Source: Exophiala sp. HKRS030
Lineage: Eukaryota; Ascomycota; Eurotiomycetes; Chaetothyriales; Herpotrichiellaceae
DNA: 64,000 nucleotides
Assembly (NCBI GenBank): GCA_023897205.1
Contig: JAHWDD010000003.1
Span: 2,545,665 to 2,609,664, forward strand
Direction: 5' to 3'
The first letter of the stretch is position 1. Each line of letters begins with the position of its first letter. A program made the position numbers and the translations under genes. Positions 13,202 through 25,900 of the stretch are shown piece by piece. A model generated the notes under the pieces. The model saw only the letters and a list, made by a program, of their open reading frames with translations. It searched no databases and had not been told where the DNA came from.

Positions 13202-14265
13202 CGTATCTACGGTAGGGGGCGTGGATGTTTCGAAAGGATGTGTCCGATTCGTTCTGGATTCTGATAGCTCTGGAATTGAGGGCAATGCAGCTTTGAGCCT
13301 TGTACTCTTGAGTTGAGAAGACAGCCGACTGTTAGTCCTCGGTGGAGGATCTCGATACGCCGGACTTTCCGGGTGATCTGGCGGTAATATTGAAAGATCT
13401 CTGTCGACTACAGTGTAGAGCTTCTGAGTGGCAGGCTTCTTGACAGCTTGTACTTTAAAAGCACCGTCCTCTGTCTCTGGCCAAGGCTGGTAAGTTTGAG
13501 CGATGTTAGATTTCCCGGGCCAGTATGCAGGGCGTTTGGGGTGGGTAACTGGGATGATTGATAGATCTGTCTGTACGATGGCATATCCTATCTGCTTTCT
13601 CGCAAAGGTTCTTAGCGACGAAGAAGCGGATGAGATGGCAGCAGTTGCTGATGCAATAGCACTCCTTGTAGGACGAGGTTGAGATATCGTTGGGTGTGGC
13701 GTAGAATGGTGATATGTGGCAGTGCTCATGGCGTCAACGGAAGGATTGTTAATCCAGTTCCGAGGCATTGCCACTTCCCCTGACCAGACGTTTATCTCTC
13801 TTTTTGCATTTTTGGCATCTCGCTGGCTTGCTGTGGTGATTGTTTGTTGAACCGACTTGAATGTAGGATTATTTTTCTGCCCATCAAAGTAGCCCAGTCC
13901 ATACGTTGGCGTTGGCTCGAAGCCGTCGTCTTTGCTCTTTCTCTCTCGAAACTCCATCGTGTACGGTGGTCAACGAGGGCGGCCAATGCCTCGTGCAGTG
14001 CTTGTCGTTCAAAGGCAAAATCCCGTGAAGCAATGAGATGGAAGACCTTTAGTAGGACATTCCCTTGTTGAAGTGGAGAGGATGAACTTGATGAGTTACC
14101 AAATTTTGATAACCTGACTGCCTGCTGATCTTGATAATTTTCTGCCTGTCCCAGAACGCTTGACACTCTCAAATGCCGATACGGGCCTCTTCACAACCTG
14201 AAAAGGCTCTTGAATTTGTCTTCCAAGACTAGGGCTTCGTTTGTGTTGGTGTTTGAGACGTCCAT
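13202..14265 (-). CDS. Unknown fungal protein with a duplicated DLSIxPxxHPxxPAY motif; 3' end unresolved
   Basis: A start at 14265 gives MDVSNTNTNEALVLEDKFKS; a GT-AG intron at 14114-14197 joins phase 2 to phase 2 and continues with LSKFGNSSSSSS and a helical stretch containing DFAFERQALHEALAALVDHR. Near 13957-13975 the frame must move by one base (as if one were missing) to reach RERKSKDDGFEPTPTYGLGY. Further on the protein holds two copies of one motif: YAIVQTDLSIIPVTHPKRPAY and, about 50 residues later, YTVVDRDLSILPPDHPESPAY. I do not recognise the family. No stop separates it from the atg29 ATG at 13201, so it either ends at an undetected splice or indel, or is fused to Atg29. The listed 3' limit is the atg29 start, not an observed stop. 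Confidence 0.55.
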
Positions 14266-15026
14266 TTGTGGCGCCTAGACTTCCTACGCTGGGATAGTGT
14301 TGGCAAATGATGGCTGGTAAACAAGCGATGAAAGGGAGTTCTTGGTGTGAACGATCTTCAAGGCTTCTCCAAGGAACAAGATGGCCCAATCTTTACTCCG
14401 TCTTGGGTGAAATTTGACAAACAGACTGGCAGGTCGAATTCCCCAAAGGTCGCTGAGTCAGTCTCTGAAATGATAATATCCAAAAACCTTGCAGAAGTTG
14501 GAAAGATTACAGGCCCATAACATGCCATCAAAGGGAAAGCTAAAGGTAGGTTTTCCGCAAAGATATGACTTTTTTAGGTGTAATCCAAGGATCGATGGTG
14601 ACAACGCGTCTACGCGGTCTTTCTGCCGCACCGCACTATAGACGAGGGCGACAATATCTTTCGAACTTTCAAATGCCTTGGGTGATATTTCCCTGTGTGC
14701 TACGCCTCCTTTGAGCCTCCATCACATCATCTCCACTCCCTCAGTTTGTCGACCGACGAATCAAGTGACAAGGTTCACAGTCTCACGGGCGAAGGCCCGG
14801 ATATCACGCAAAGCCTAGAAGATTGATCGTCAACTACCCGGCACTACAACTAGGTCGTCGAACTAGTCATTATCACAAAGTTTGGCTCCCACGGTCGATC
14901 GAAATCCGTCATATCCTTCGATCGTACTCAAATCATCCCCCTAGGACCACCCAGACCACATGCCACCGTATACCATTACCGTGCTTCTTCCACCTCCTTT
15001 CCGGAAACTGGTATAGCCAGTCCACG
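14266..15026. promoter_or_regulatory. Divergent intergenic region
   Basis: About 760 bases between the minus-strand start at 14265 and the plus-strand start at 15027. It should hold the promoters of both genes. I see no clear named motif. Confidence 0.4.
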
Positions 15027-15574
15027 ATGTGTATCATGCGCAGATGCCAGTCATGCAAAAAAACCCACCGCAGATCGTGCGACGCGTACGAAGCATGGAC
15101 AGAGAAATGCCCCGCTCTTGGTGACCAGCGTCCTCCCGAACTTGCCGAACCAAACTACGACTGCACGACTTGCCTGTTGATGGTGGGGCCATCTCACAAC
15201 TAGCCTCGTTGGTTTTCCGTGAGCCATGGCGCGATCCTGACAGTGCCGAAGAAGAACCCGAGAAACAAGCTTGGGAGATGGACGCTGAGAAGATTTTCGT
15301 CGAGGAGGAGGATAGTGAAGGTGAGGACGCGGATGGCTTCACAAACGACCAGAGAAAGAAGATTAGAAAAGTGGCGGAGCTGGCAGAGCTGCAGAGATGG
15401 CATATGTTGAGGGGTAAACAGGTGGAGATTGTGGCGACCGAACAGCCAAATGGAGAGACGGGAAAAGAGGAAAAGAAGTCTTTCGACAAGGGTGGAATGA
15501 AGACGAGCCCTGCCAAAGAGTTGGAAACAAATCGATCGTCCTCGACCGCCTCTAATAGTGAGATCAGCGGGTGA
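15027..15574 (+). CDS. Unknown small protein with Cys pairs and an acidic segment; probable frameshift
   Basis: The ATG at 15027 starts MCIMRRCQSCKKTHRRSCD, followed by a second pair in NYDCTTC; CxxC...CxxC spacing suggests a small metal-binding fold. The frame ends within 30 codons of that, but the adjacent frame continues with VDGGAISQLASLVFREPW, an acidic patch (VEEEDSEGEDADG) and a helical stretch to the stop at 15574. One missing C at 15173-15174 would join them; the GT-AG pair available there spans only 28 bases, too short for an intron. The product would be about 182 residues. I recognise no family. The next gene downstream also opens with a Cys cluster after a disordered part, so the two may be related in role. 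Confidence 0.5.
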
Positions 15575-16104
15575 TTAGGTTATCGATACAAGTTTGGCTG
15601 AGACGGCGCGTTCTTACACATTCTGAGACTGTCGAAGTGTAAGCTTTCACTATGAGATGTGATAAACAACGGAACAGCAATCGATTGAGTGCAAATACAG
15701 CCAACCAGATCTAGAGCCCGCCTTGTCAACAAATGCCTGTGGGATCTTCAGTTTAGAGAGGTCGACAAGGATGGAGACTGGATATTGTCAGAAATAGATT
15801 GACTTTACGAAGATCAAGATACGAGGCTGAGGTCCACTTTTCTATCTTTTTAATGACAAAGGAGTGGATATGAATGTCAGTGGTTGAAGAATAAGCAACT
15901 CAAACCTGGCAAGCAGGCGTCAGACTAGGTCCATCTCATTTGTACAGTACTCTTTGATTAGAAGATTATCTTGACCTCTAGCTTGTGCTTGTTGAGTAGA
16001 GAAACGATTGTGACTCGCGAGTACCGGTTGTATGAGGTATCGTGGCGTTTATTGCACCAGCAAAGCCCAACGCGCTACATTGCTGACAACGTCCATTCAC
16101 GGCG
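15575..16104. other. Intergenic
   Basis: About 530 bases between the two unknown Cys-containing genes. Presumed 3' flank of the first and promoter of the second; nothing else seen. Confidence 0.45.
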
Positions 16105-17272
16105 ATGGCAGCAGAAAGCTCGCAAACAGCTTCACCGACAAGAAGTATCTTGCAAAGATCAACAAACAGTGTTGCAAAACATAGGGTGCCGACCAAGAGG
16201 ACTAGGATGGGCAGCGAGGCTCTCTTCACTGATAAAAACACGGCTGGAAATAGTCAACGTGGTGGTGGGTGGTTTACTTGGATGTATTCTTTACCAGGCA
16301 TGACAGTGGCCTCAGTTGCGAGTGTGGTTGGACCCAAAAAAGTATGCAATCGTTCCGAAGGTGGTGTCCGCCAGACACAATGCCAGTGGAGGTACCATAT
16401 CGAAATCACAAAAGGAGCGATTACACGCTATCGATGAGCTCTGGATAAACATCTTTCCTACCTCGCACTGTTACTGTTGTGCACAACCCGGAAGCACGAT
16501 GTACGGGCGAAAGTGCGACAACGTCTCGTACAAATACTTCAACCCAGCGGACGTCGTTAGCTTCAAGTACGTGTATGGTCTTGATGGCCCTGAGGTGTAC
16601 TGGACGCGCATCGTCCAGGACTTGACGAGTGAGATGCAGAGATTGGTAGCAAGAGCGATGGCCCAGGAGGAGCAGGATACGGCAGAGATGGAGGAGGCAT
16701 TTCGTCTGTGCGCCACGGCGCTCCAGCGAGCGGAGGAACAGCGTCTGAAGGCATATTGGAAGAAAATGAGGAAATCGGCCCCACGATGTGATCCTTCTCA
16801 TGCGCACAGCATGAGTGTGCTTATCGAGGTCCCTGCACCGAATTGTCTTGGAACTGATCGTAAGCGAATAATGTGGGCACGGAAAAAGAGCTCACCATGT
16901 CTCGGCCGCGACGGGCGACCGCAGTTGGAACAGGATCGCCAACGACAAGAATCGAAGGAAAGAAGTATGCTTGATGATGAGTTTCGATTCATTAGAGTAG
17001 GCGAAAGAATGCTGAAGATGCTGAAGAGACACTTCAACCAGAGATGGCTAGAAAGAGGGGATCAGTCCCCGTCGAGTCGATTTAGCTGGCAAATGCAGGA
17101 TGTAAGCACGTTCTATTGCAACAAGCTGCGGCAACAAAGCCAGGGTAAACGAACGACGATCAAGGGAGATATGCTGAGAACGGCTGCGAGGGAATTCTAT
17201 GAAAGACCGGAAAATCAGCATCGGCCCAGCCTGTTGAGAAGATGTCTCGTCGCTGAAGACTTGGTGGCGTGA
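16105..17272 (+). CDS. Unknown protein with a Cys-rich motif and coiled-coil-like region; probable frameshift
   Basis: The ATG at 16105 (context GGCGATGGC) opens a Ser/Thr/Arg-rich N-terminus. At an A6 run (16336-16341) the frame must move forward by one; removing one A gives GPKKYAIVPKVVSARHN and an open frame to 17272, about 388 residues. After the shift come HCYCCAQPGSTMYGRKC, which looks like a metal site, then a charged helical stretch (about residues 160-230) and a basic C-terminal half. I recognise no family. This is the only break in the window where a base appears extra rather than missing. Confidence 0.5.
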
Positions 17273-18849
17273 ACCAACATGCAACCGAATGATATGTGGC
17301 ACCTGAGATGGATAGCGACGTCATTCAGCAGACAGCCACATGTTCATTTTATGTCGATGGTCAAGCTGGTGTGAAACATGTCGTTCTTAACGGTCAACAA
17401 GATGTGTTCGGCGACGGCGAGGATGTTGGAGTGTGTTGGAGCGCAGCCTTGGCAAGCAGCAGACAGGGAAAGGGCCGAGACGCGTGGGCGCCCGCCTCAG
17501 TGGTGCCTCTTGCCACTTCCACGCACTTCCTGCCTGCTCCTGCTATTGTCACAGGCGCTGCCAGGCAAGAATCTCCAACACCGATCGCACCTGCATGCTC
17601 GGCTCCACAGGCATTTTTGGACTTTGCTTTGGGCAGACAACCGCAACCGCAACCGCGTCTGGGTGCGCCTGCCGTGTGAAAAAGGTCATTTAAAAAGGTT
17701 CCAGCAAGTTGCCAGTCAATCTCTTGCCAACATCAGCAACACGAACACTAAGCCACACCTTTCAACGATGACATCTCTCACTCAGTTGTTCATTCTGGCT
17801 TATTTTACATTTTACATCGCCGTACCATGAGAGCTAGGAAAAGGTCTCACCAAGTCCAAAATTTCAGGCCGACATTAGCCACCGAGGTAACTCAGCCTTC
17901 TCAGACATTATCTAACCAGCGATTGGTTTCTAACCCCGACGAAATCTGCAAACTTGTCAATGAGCTGAATGGATACATGGACAAGTCTGCTTTTTAGGTT
18001 GGGATGCACCTTGAGGGATCGGAAATCAGTTCCTTGCGATCTTCACACCCTCGTTCCTGCAGCGTAGATCCTCCACAAGATTGAGAATCTTTTGGCCGCG
18101 GATAATAACATGTCCTTTGGTTTCTGTGAGACGAGGTCACAGAACTCGTCAGCCGTTATCGGCGCACTCGACCGTGGCAAGCTCTTGACAAATGGTGTTG
18201 ATGGTAACTCCATCGCTCTGCTTCGCATCTCATGCCTCGGGTGATCGACGTTGTTTGGAGAGACAAGACGTAATCGGTCAACAGGGATGTCATATCCGGT
18301 ATGTCCAAACGTCACCATCTGATTCGGACCCTGCCCTTGTGAACTGTGAACGCTTGAAAAGGGTCAACCAGGATCTGGCCGTGAGATTTTCCTCTCCAGT
18401 GCCCCACAAATGCATCTGCGAGGCCTGCCTGGATATCGCATATTGACAATAGCATCATGGACTGCGTCACTATATACTAACGCCTCCACGACCCAACTAC
18501 CGAAGCTTCAATACCGTTGATTGCCATTCTAATTAACGGATGCTTACTCCGACATGTTTACAATGATCGTCAGGGAATTTATGTCCGCCTCCAATGACTT
18601 GTCCAAGGACCGACGAAGCCTGTTCCCACTGTAACGATTCGAGCTGCTAAGGTGGACTTCTGCTATCAGTGGATATGGACGAATATTGATTGATGACGAG
18701 TAAATTTTCGTTTCGTTCTTGTTCGGAATGAAGTCATTAGGTCATGATCACGTTTGCGCAAATTCTACAGGGTATATTGTGGCTCGACTTTCTCGGAATC
18801 TTATCAATTCTTTGTTCTTGTTCTTCAGCAACTTGTTAACGTGGTAGCC
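17273..18849. other. Intergenic, no supported gene
   Basis: About 1.6 kb. A 91-codon minus-strand ATG frame (18043-18318) is the only candidate; it has no known features and I do not call it. The last part is the Rds1-like gene's promoter and leader. Confidence 0.5.
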
Positions 18850-20234
18850 ATGAAGTCCTGCACCAGCATTGTACTGAGCCTCAGTGCTCTGGCTGCAGCC
18901 GCCCCTCAAGTGACTCAATCACCTGATTCGCCTCCTGTTCCTTCTGTCAGAAGCTCAGATCCTACCGGTGTCACATCTCATGGTCCGTACGAAGGTCCAG
19001 AGCCAACCACAACAGGAGCAGTGTCGCGACCACCACTCGCACAGTCAATCGCACCCCTACCTCCTCTGCCAGTCACGTATACCAACACAAATGGAGATCT
19101 CCAAGCCGACTATATGCCTGTGCCATATCAACCAGCTGGAGGTGCAGGAACAAATGGCACTGAGCCGTACTATCATCCTCTTTCGGATTTCGACTATCAG
19201 TCCTTGACCTTGGCGCTGTACCAGGAATGGATTGAATTGGATTTGTTCAATCACGGTCTCGCCATCTACTCTGCGGAAGAGTTTGAAGCCGCTGGTTTGA
19301 CTGCTGAAGATCGCCACTTGATCTCATTCATGGCAAATCAAGAAATTGGCCATGCTACTCTTCTCAGCAACATTTTGGGACCTGCTGCGCCTCCACAATG
19401 TACTTACAACTACCCATTCACCAACGTCCGAGAATTCGTGGATTTTAACCAGAAGCTCACTCGATTCGGTGAAAGTGGTGTTTATGGATTCCTTGGTCAT
19501 CTTGATTCACGAGAGTCGGCGACCCTCCTCCTACAGTCAATCACAACTGAAGCGCGCCAGCAATTGATCTTCCGTCAATTTGGAGGTCTCTTCCCTATGC
19601 CTGTTTGGTTCGAGACTGGAATTCCTCAGTCATGGGCTTGGACTTTGTTGGCACCCTACATTTCCGAGTGCCCTGCCAATACCACCCGTCTTGCATGGCA
19701 AAACTTCCCAGCTCTTAGCATCGATAACCAACCAAACATCAACAAGGTTGATCCTAACCAGGGTGCCGATGAGAGTACTACTGGATCAAACCCTTCCAAC
19801 AGCACTGTCGAGCCATCCGACAACTACTGTGTCAACGCAACGGAGATTGGCAGTGATTGTTCGGCTGCTACTTCTCGCAATAGGTCGATCCCACTCTCAT
19901 TCCCTGGTCGCGAGATTCTCTTCTCCTGGGGGAGGTTAACGAAACCGTTGGCCCTAACAACAGCTACACCACTTCTCGATCACCTCTGGCAGATGCGCCA
20001 CGTTTCGCCATGTTCGTTTCACAGTTGAATGCAAGCTACGTTCCCCTTGAGAACATTACTGCAAACAGTGCCTCAGCAATTCAACCCAACGGTTCGACGT
20101 TTGCAGGCGACCCAGCTGTTAATGATACGATGTTCATCGTCTTGACCAGTTCCGATCCTTACGTCACACCATTCAACCTGTCGTTGATCAACCCGTACGT
20201 GTATGCTGGACCAGCTTTGTACCAAGCTGGTTAA
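18850..20234 (+). CDS. Rds1-like secreted ferritin-fold protein; probable frameshift
   Basis: The start at 18850 gives a clear signal peptide (MKSCTSIVLSLSALAAAAPQ). A Pro-rich linker leads to the ferritin-like helices: EWIELDLFNHGLAIYSAEEF, then DRHLISFMANQEIGHATLL, with Glu and His residues at the positions expected of the fold, and later TTEARQQLIFRQFGG. Fungal relatives include the stress-responsive Rds1 of fission yeast; the biochemical role is not established. The frame breaks at a G5 run (19928-19932). With one more G it continues as a family-like EVNETVGPNNSYTTSRSPL and ends NPYVYAGPALYQAG at 20234. Several NxS/T sites support secretion. The break may be a sequencing indel or a real mutation removing the last roughly 100 residues. 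Confidence 0.85.
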
Positions 20235-21485
20235 AGCGTCCAACCATGACATTACATTAGAGAAGGTTCTGGGCGTATCAACAAATGAAATTGATCCTAG
20301 AGTCATAGCCCGCAGAAAGTTGAGATGTATCAAAATATAGCCTAATCAGTCAGGCACATTGTGCAATTAATATGGACAAACATCGAAGATGTTTTCATTT
20401 GTTTGTCTTCATCTGAACGTGTGAAAAATGCTTGAGACCATTGTTATGATAATATTCAGTGTTCACGTAAGTCTACTTCTTGAAGTAGCAATTTAGGTAA
20501 AAGCTCATTGTGGTCCTTGTTGGCTTATCTTTCGAATATATATTTTGCAATTCACCATATGGCCCTGGCAGATGATGAGCGCGAAACACACAGTAGTTGC
20601 AGCAACAATACCATCATAACAAGTAGCAAGCAAAAGATTCGGATACGACAATTCCTTCGGTCTAGCACTAAATCTTGCATGAGTGGCGTATAATCTATGA
20701 TAATGTTTCGATACATGCTCTCCCTGTGAAATGTATCGATGAGTCCACGTGACATAGTTAAACCTGAAAAACGGCCCGGAGAAACAAGGCGCCGATTGAT
20801 GGGAAAACAGCTACCGCAACCCAAGATACCAAGATACCAAGATCCAAGGCCCACGAGCTGTCACAAAAGCTACCAGTAATAGCATAGGTAAATAGCTAGG
20901 ATCTATGTCTCGTGCATTTCTTTGAACTCTGGATCCCTGCCCAAGTGTTCCCCCCAAGTGCACAAGGACTTCACAAGCTGGACTTTGTGCCTGGCTTGAT
21001 TTTTTCTTGGAAGCCCACGTCATCATCAAAGGCGGAATTTCCTCCAACATACAACGATCTTGATCACTTTGCCAACAATTGTCGTCTTCTCTTAGTAGCC
21101 GCTTCTGATCTCCCCATTGATTGAGTTGTTGCTTGGTAGGGATTAAATAAACAATCCCGCTCTTGTGTTGGTCGTGGAATCTGTCTTGTTGGTGGTCGCG
21201 AGATCTCCAGGACCACCTGACCCAACCCGGTGATCTACCGATTTCATACCCTGGTCATTACTCGTTGGCATATTCCGAGTCAACAATTCAAATCAGCAGG
21301 TGGTCGACGATTTCTACATATATCATAAAAGTGCATGCCTCTCCATCTTGGAATCTAGTCAGCGAGCAACAATTTCCTTGCCATAGCAAGCTGGTTTTTT
21401 TTTTTCTTTTTGGAATCAGTCGAGCTTTCAGAGAAACCCATTACATTGATCCAGAGCAGACAATCCTGATAACCCGTTCGTTAAA
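20235..21485. other. Intergenic with a T11 tract
   Basis: About 1.25 kb with no gene. A homopolymer of eleven T lies at 21395-21405, about 80 bases before the next ATG, in the presumed promoter of the GH16 gene. Confidence 0.5.
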
Positions 21486-22916
21486 ATGCCTCTCTTCGAC
21501 TCGCTGAAAGCCCAGTTCAAAGAACTCAAAGCCGAGGGTCAAAGGATGATCAACAATCACCAAAACCCAGCACCCCATGGCCAACCACAATACAATCAGC
21601 AGCAATATCCACAGCAACAACAATATCAACAACAGCAACAACCAGGTTATCCGCAACAGCAATACAACCGACCCCCACCCCCGCCACCCCAGAGCTCATA
21701 TCCAGGACAACAATGGCAACAGAACTCTAACAACTTTCCCACAGCGTTCGACCCGCCGCCGCCCCAACGAAGCGCAGCTCCCGCTCAAGCACAATTGGCC
21801 GGCGGTGGAGGACAGCAACCCATTCAAGGCGTCTACTGGGCAGCCAGGTTTGATCCAAGTATTCAGATCAGTCAGGATTGGGATGAGAAATTGGGTAATA
21901 ATAACGGCTGGGGAAATAATGAATTGCAGCATTATACTAACCAGCGCGAGAACTCTTTCTAGTAAGTTACGCATTTCTTTCTTGACAAGATCATGTATTG
22001 TGGTTATCAATCATGCTATGAGAGGGGAGTATGGTGGAGTGCCGTTGCTGGTGGCAGGTCGTTCACCATGCAAGATCTAGAGCATCCAAGACTATGTTAG
22101 TACACGGTACTACTTCCTGGCCAACCCGACGCCAGACCGGACGTTGGTGCGCATAGCTCCAGCGGAGCTGTTCTGTTCCTATACCTTCTCCAACCCAGCC
22201 TATGATTTTTCACATATAGCAGTCCTTGTCGTCAACCAAAATACTAACCCATCTGCAATAGCACAAGCAACAACCTCCTCGTTCTCCGCGCCATCTCCAA
22301 TCCATCACACCCGGACGCATCTCAAAAATACACATCTGCACGCCTCGTCTCCCGTCAACGCCTAGCCCGCCCACGTGGTAGTCTGGTTGCGACACTGACC
22401 CTCCCCAGCGCGGCCGGGATCTGGCCGGCCTTCTGGCTCCTACCGTACGAGCCCTTCTCATGGCCCAACGACGGCGAGATCGACATTGCCGAAACCTGGA
22501 ACGGTGACGGCATCAACCACTCGTGTCTGCACTGGGGCTTCTTCACTCCACAGGACAACTGGAAACACCGCGTCGTCGGCTCGTTCGTGCCTGGCATGCA
22601 GCAAGGGAGACCCGTGCGCTTCGAGTTCGCATGGGACCAGAATGAGGCTGCGGGCGGCCAGGGCCGCATGGTGTGGTACATCGACGGCAATCCTGTCATG
22701 AAGGCGTCCATCCCCCAGGGGACGCGCAAACTGGCCGATTTCAATATACTCTTGAACATCGCCATGGGCGGCAATGTCACGCAGGGCAAGACCCCGGCCC
22801 AGGGCGCGTATGATTTCGTCGTGCATGATTTGAAAATGCTCGATCAGCCGGAAAATGGCGGTTGGCAGAAGTTCGATCACGATTTCAATACAACGAGAGA
22901 GGGCGATACTATGTGA
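21486..22916 (+). CDS. GH16 family glucanase-like protein, no signal peptide
   Basis: Two exons, 21486-21961 and 22262-22916, joined across a 300-base intron (GTAAGT...CTGCAATAG with a branch-like ACTAAC), encode 376 residues. The N-terminal third (MPLFDSLKAQFKELKAEGQR, then Gln/Pro/Tyr-rich repeats) is disordered and has no signal peptide. A concanavalin-like GH16 domain follows: NNNGWGNNELQHYTN, AAGIWPAFWLLPYEPF and the catalytic GEIDIAETW, matching ExDxxE with nucleophile and acid/base glutamates. Family members hydrolyse beta-1,3 or beta-1,3/1,4 glucans. The splice was chosen because it restores NSFYTSNNLLVLRAIS and keeps the frame. The missing secretion signal suggests a cytosolic or unconventionally exported enzyme. 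Confidence 0.88.
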
Positions 22917-25900
22917 GTTAGGGTTAGCTAGTTATGAGGATGATTGTGCTGCAACGTCAGAAGAAGACTTTGTTGGGGGCAGGAAAGAGTCAAGCCATGG
23001 ACTTGGATTTCAATGCATGTAACGACCGGTTGCGATAAAGCGTATATGACTGGATTTTCGAGTGTCGAGCGAGAGTTGAGATGAGATGCGAAATAGAAGA
23101 CAATGTTGATGCCATTTATGACCACCAAATCCAAAATACCTTTTCAAGCAGCACGGTTGATTGACGCGTGGATCATAAATCTTGGCTGTAGAGATGCTCG
23201 ACATTCCATTATCGATCGAGGACCGAACACGAGTGTAGATGACCGGCAACCGTGTCTGAGGGGATCGGGTCCAGAGTAGTGTCAAAACTCAATCCTACCA
23301 TATAATGCAACACAATGCAGGCCGGGAGGCCAGACCACATGCACCAGAGCAATCGAGGCTTTCCTCTATCTCACGTGTCTTCCTTGACGCCAATGGGCTT
23401 GTTCTCGTATGGGACAGGACGCCATTGATGAAATCGAACGCCATTGATGGCATCCCGCAGCCCGGGACAGGAGCGTCCTCTGGCAGATAAGTACCATCCC
23501 TTGTCCGTCACTGGCCAACCTATGATTCCAGTTCGACTGGGACGATCAAAGAAACGAAGCCACACGATCTGTTGACGATGGTTTGACAGGGTCAGAGTTC
23601 CTGCCATGGCATGTTGTGATGTGCGATTTGAACTTTTTGACAGAAAATGCTTGGTATCTGGATGACAGGAGCTTGGGCTATCGCTGGGTCGGTGATGTGG
23701 TCGGGATCGGTGGGACATGTGCCAACACTGTATGAAGTACCAAGTGCTTATGTGGGTGGATTTGCAGAATGGATCATTGCCACGGCTTTGCTTATCTGCC
23801 TGACGGGAGGAGTTGTCGCAAATGTGTGTGCGTGCGGTGCTTGGTGGGATGCTCGGCGGGTCTGAAGGTTGACAGATGTCAATGCTCCGAGAGTTGACGT
23901 TTTGACACGTATAAATATTCGAACGTTGAGATTACCTACACTCGACAAACACGTAAGTGGTATCTTGTGTTGGACAATTCTTACCGATTCTGTGTGAGAG
24001 TAACTGGATCCATGTTGCAACTGCCGATGTACTGATTGTGTGGCTGATGGCCCGTGAGGTGCGCCTTGGTGTTTTCGACGTGTATGACATCGCCGGGGAT
24101 GATTTTGGAGGACCTAGATGCGTAAGACTTGCTTCTAGAATGAAACACCTGATCGCCATATCGACCTCATTCGTACATAGCTGGCTAACATCTCGCGATC
24201 CTGTTGCTGCATAGTGTCCTTGAGCAGTACATTGTCCGAACATTATCCTTTACAATCACATAACACATTTCAGGCCCAGATGGAATTCGTGCCGCCAGAC
24301 GTATACATTGGTTTGTAGAAGTATTAGCAGCATCGCCAATGACTCATCAGAGACAACAAATTGTAACGACGACAACCGCGCAAAACGATGAGTCGTGCGC
24401 CATGTCAAGAGGCCAAAATCAGGAACACATGCTTGAAGATATTGCCGCAAACGTAACTAGAAGTTGAAATGGCGTGAGAACTTGCACGAGACATGGGTTT
24501 CAACCTATACCTTGAAAAGCCTCCAGATTAACCGTGATTTGAATTTGATTGAAGCGACATGGCCGTCTTCCGCGGGCACCTAGCGGGAGAAATTTGGTCG
24601 ACATTGCAAGAAGGCTTTCAATCACATGGAGAATTATTCGCTGAGTGTAAAAGTTTGATGTGAAAGTCCTTTAGATCCCAACTTCGGTTCGAAATAAACA
24701 TTCAGCGATCGCTTCTAGGACGGAGTGTACACCGGATTGAACATCAAGCCCCCTTTACTAACCCTGAAGTCAATGTTCAACATTGGCTGACTGAGACAAC
24801 TTGGGGAAACTCCTACTAAGTATCTCTGGTGCAAGTAATAGCCTGGACCCATAGATGCTTCGCTAATTGCCTGTTGCTTGAGATGGTTTGCAGCAAGTCT
24901 CATCAATCTGGAGATCATGTCTTATTTCACGAGGAAGAATCTAAATTGGGCAGAAGTGGTGATTACCACAGTGTTGCATGGCTCCAAATTGATTCACACA
25001 GAGAAGCAGGCAGGCCAGGTTGCTATTGTTGCCGACAGACCGAATACATGGTGCGGGTGGCGCGTTTGGGCGGGCCTTGGCTGAGAGCTTGTTGCTCATA
25101 TGGTGTGAGCGAGTTTCCACAAATATGGGTGTATTTTGGGTAGTCCTTTGGGGTGCAGCTCAAACGGTGCTTAAGCTAGCACGGGGATCGACAAGGGGGC
25201 AAGACAGGGATAGCTATTGTTGGCTATCCAAGATGGTCGTGGATGGTTGAGCACCTGTTGAGCACTCGTGGCACTTCTTAAGCTCTCGTGGCTGTATGTG
25301 GCTGTAGTCTTTGATGCTTGTGGATCAATCAAGATGACGGAAGATTCGGGGTAGAATCATGGTGATTCATGACTGTACTTGATTTGTACATTTATTTTTC
25401 AGTCTTGATGTAGGACAATTTGCTTGAGCTGGGTGATCAAGTACAGTACATACCAGTACGGGGCACAAAGGGATAAAGCGAAGACCGTCGTGGTGGAACC
25501 GTATCAACCACCATCTGCTGTAGATCAAGCAAACCAAGGTATCGAATGTGAAGAACAAACCTGCCGAAGATCCTCCTGAACGCCGCCTTTCGTTCCCAAG
25601 GAACTGTTAGTCATAGCAACTCCCAAACGGAAGATGCGGTCAAAGGGACGCAAGCCAGGGGAAGGAGTCAAGAATCACAGACTGGTCTCGCTAGGGTCCA
25701 AACCTGGTGGCACTGAGTGGCAATAATATGGAGACTGGCCGGCTCGTCGAGATTCATGAATTGGTGTCGGATCCAGGCCTAAGGTGAAATAGATCAAGTG
25801 ATGGTGCAAACTTTGTACTTGGGGAGTTTAGTCGGTATGGAGAATCCCTAATCAATCAACAACGCTTGATCGCGTGGAACCGTGGGTACTGTACGAAGCG

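Noticed and set aside
19926..19935. Programmed -1 ribosomal frameshifting at the G run of the Rds1-like gene
   Set aside because: The bases do not form an X-XXY-YYZ slippery site in the original frame, and similar breaks occur in unrelated genes without such sites.
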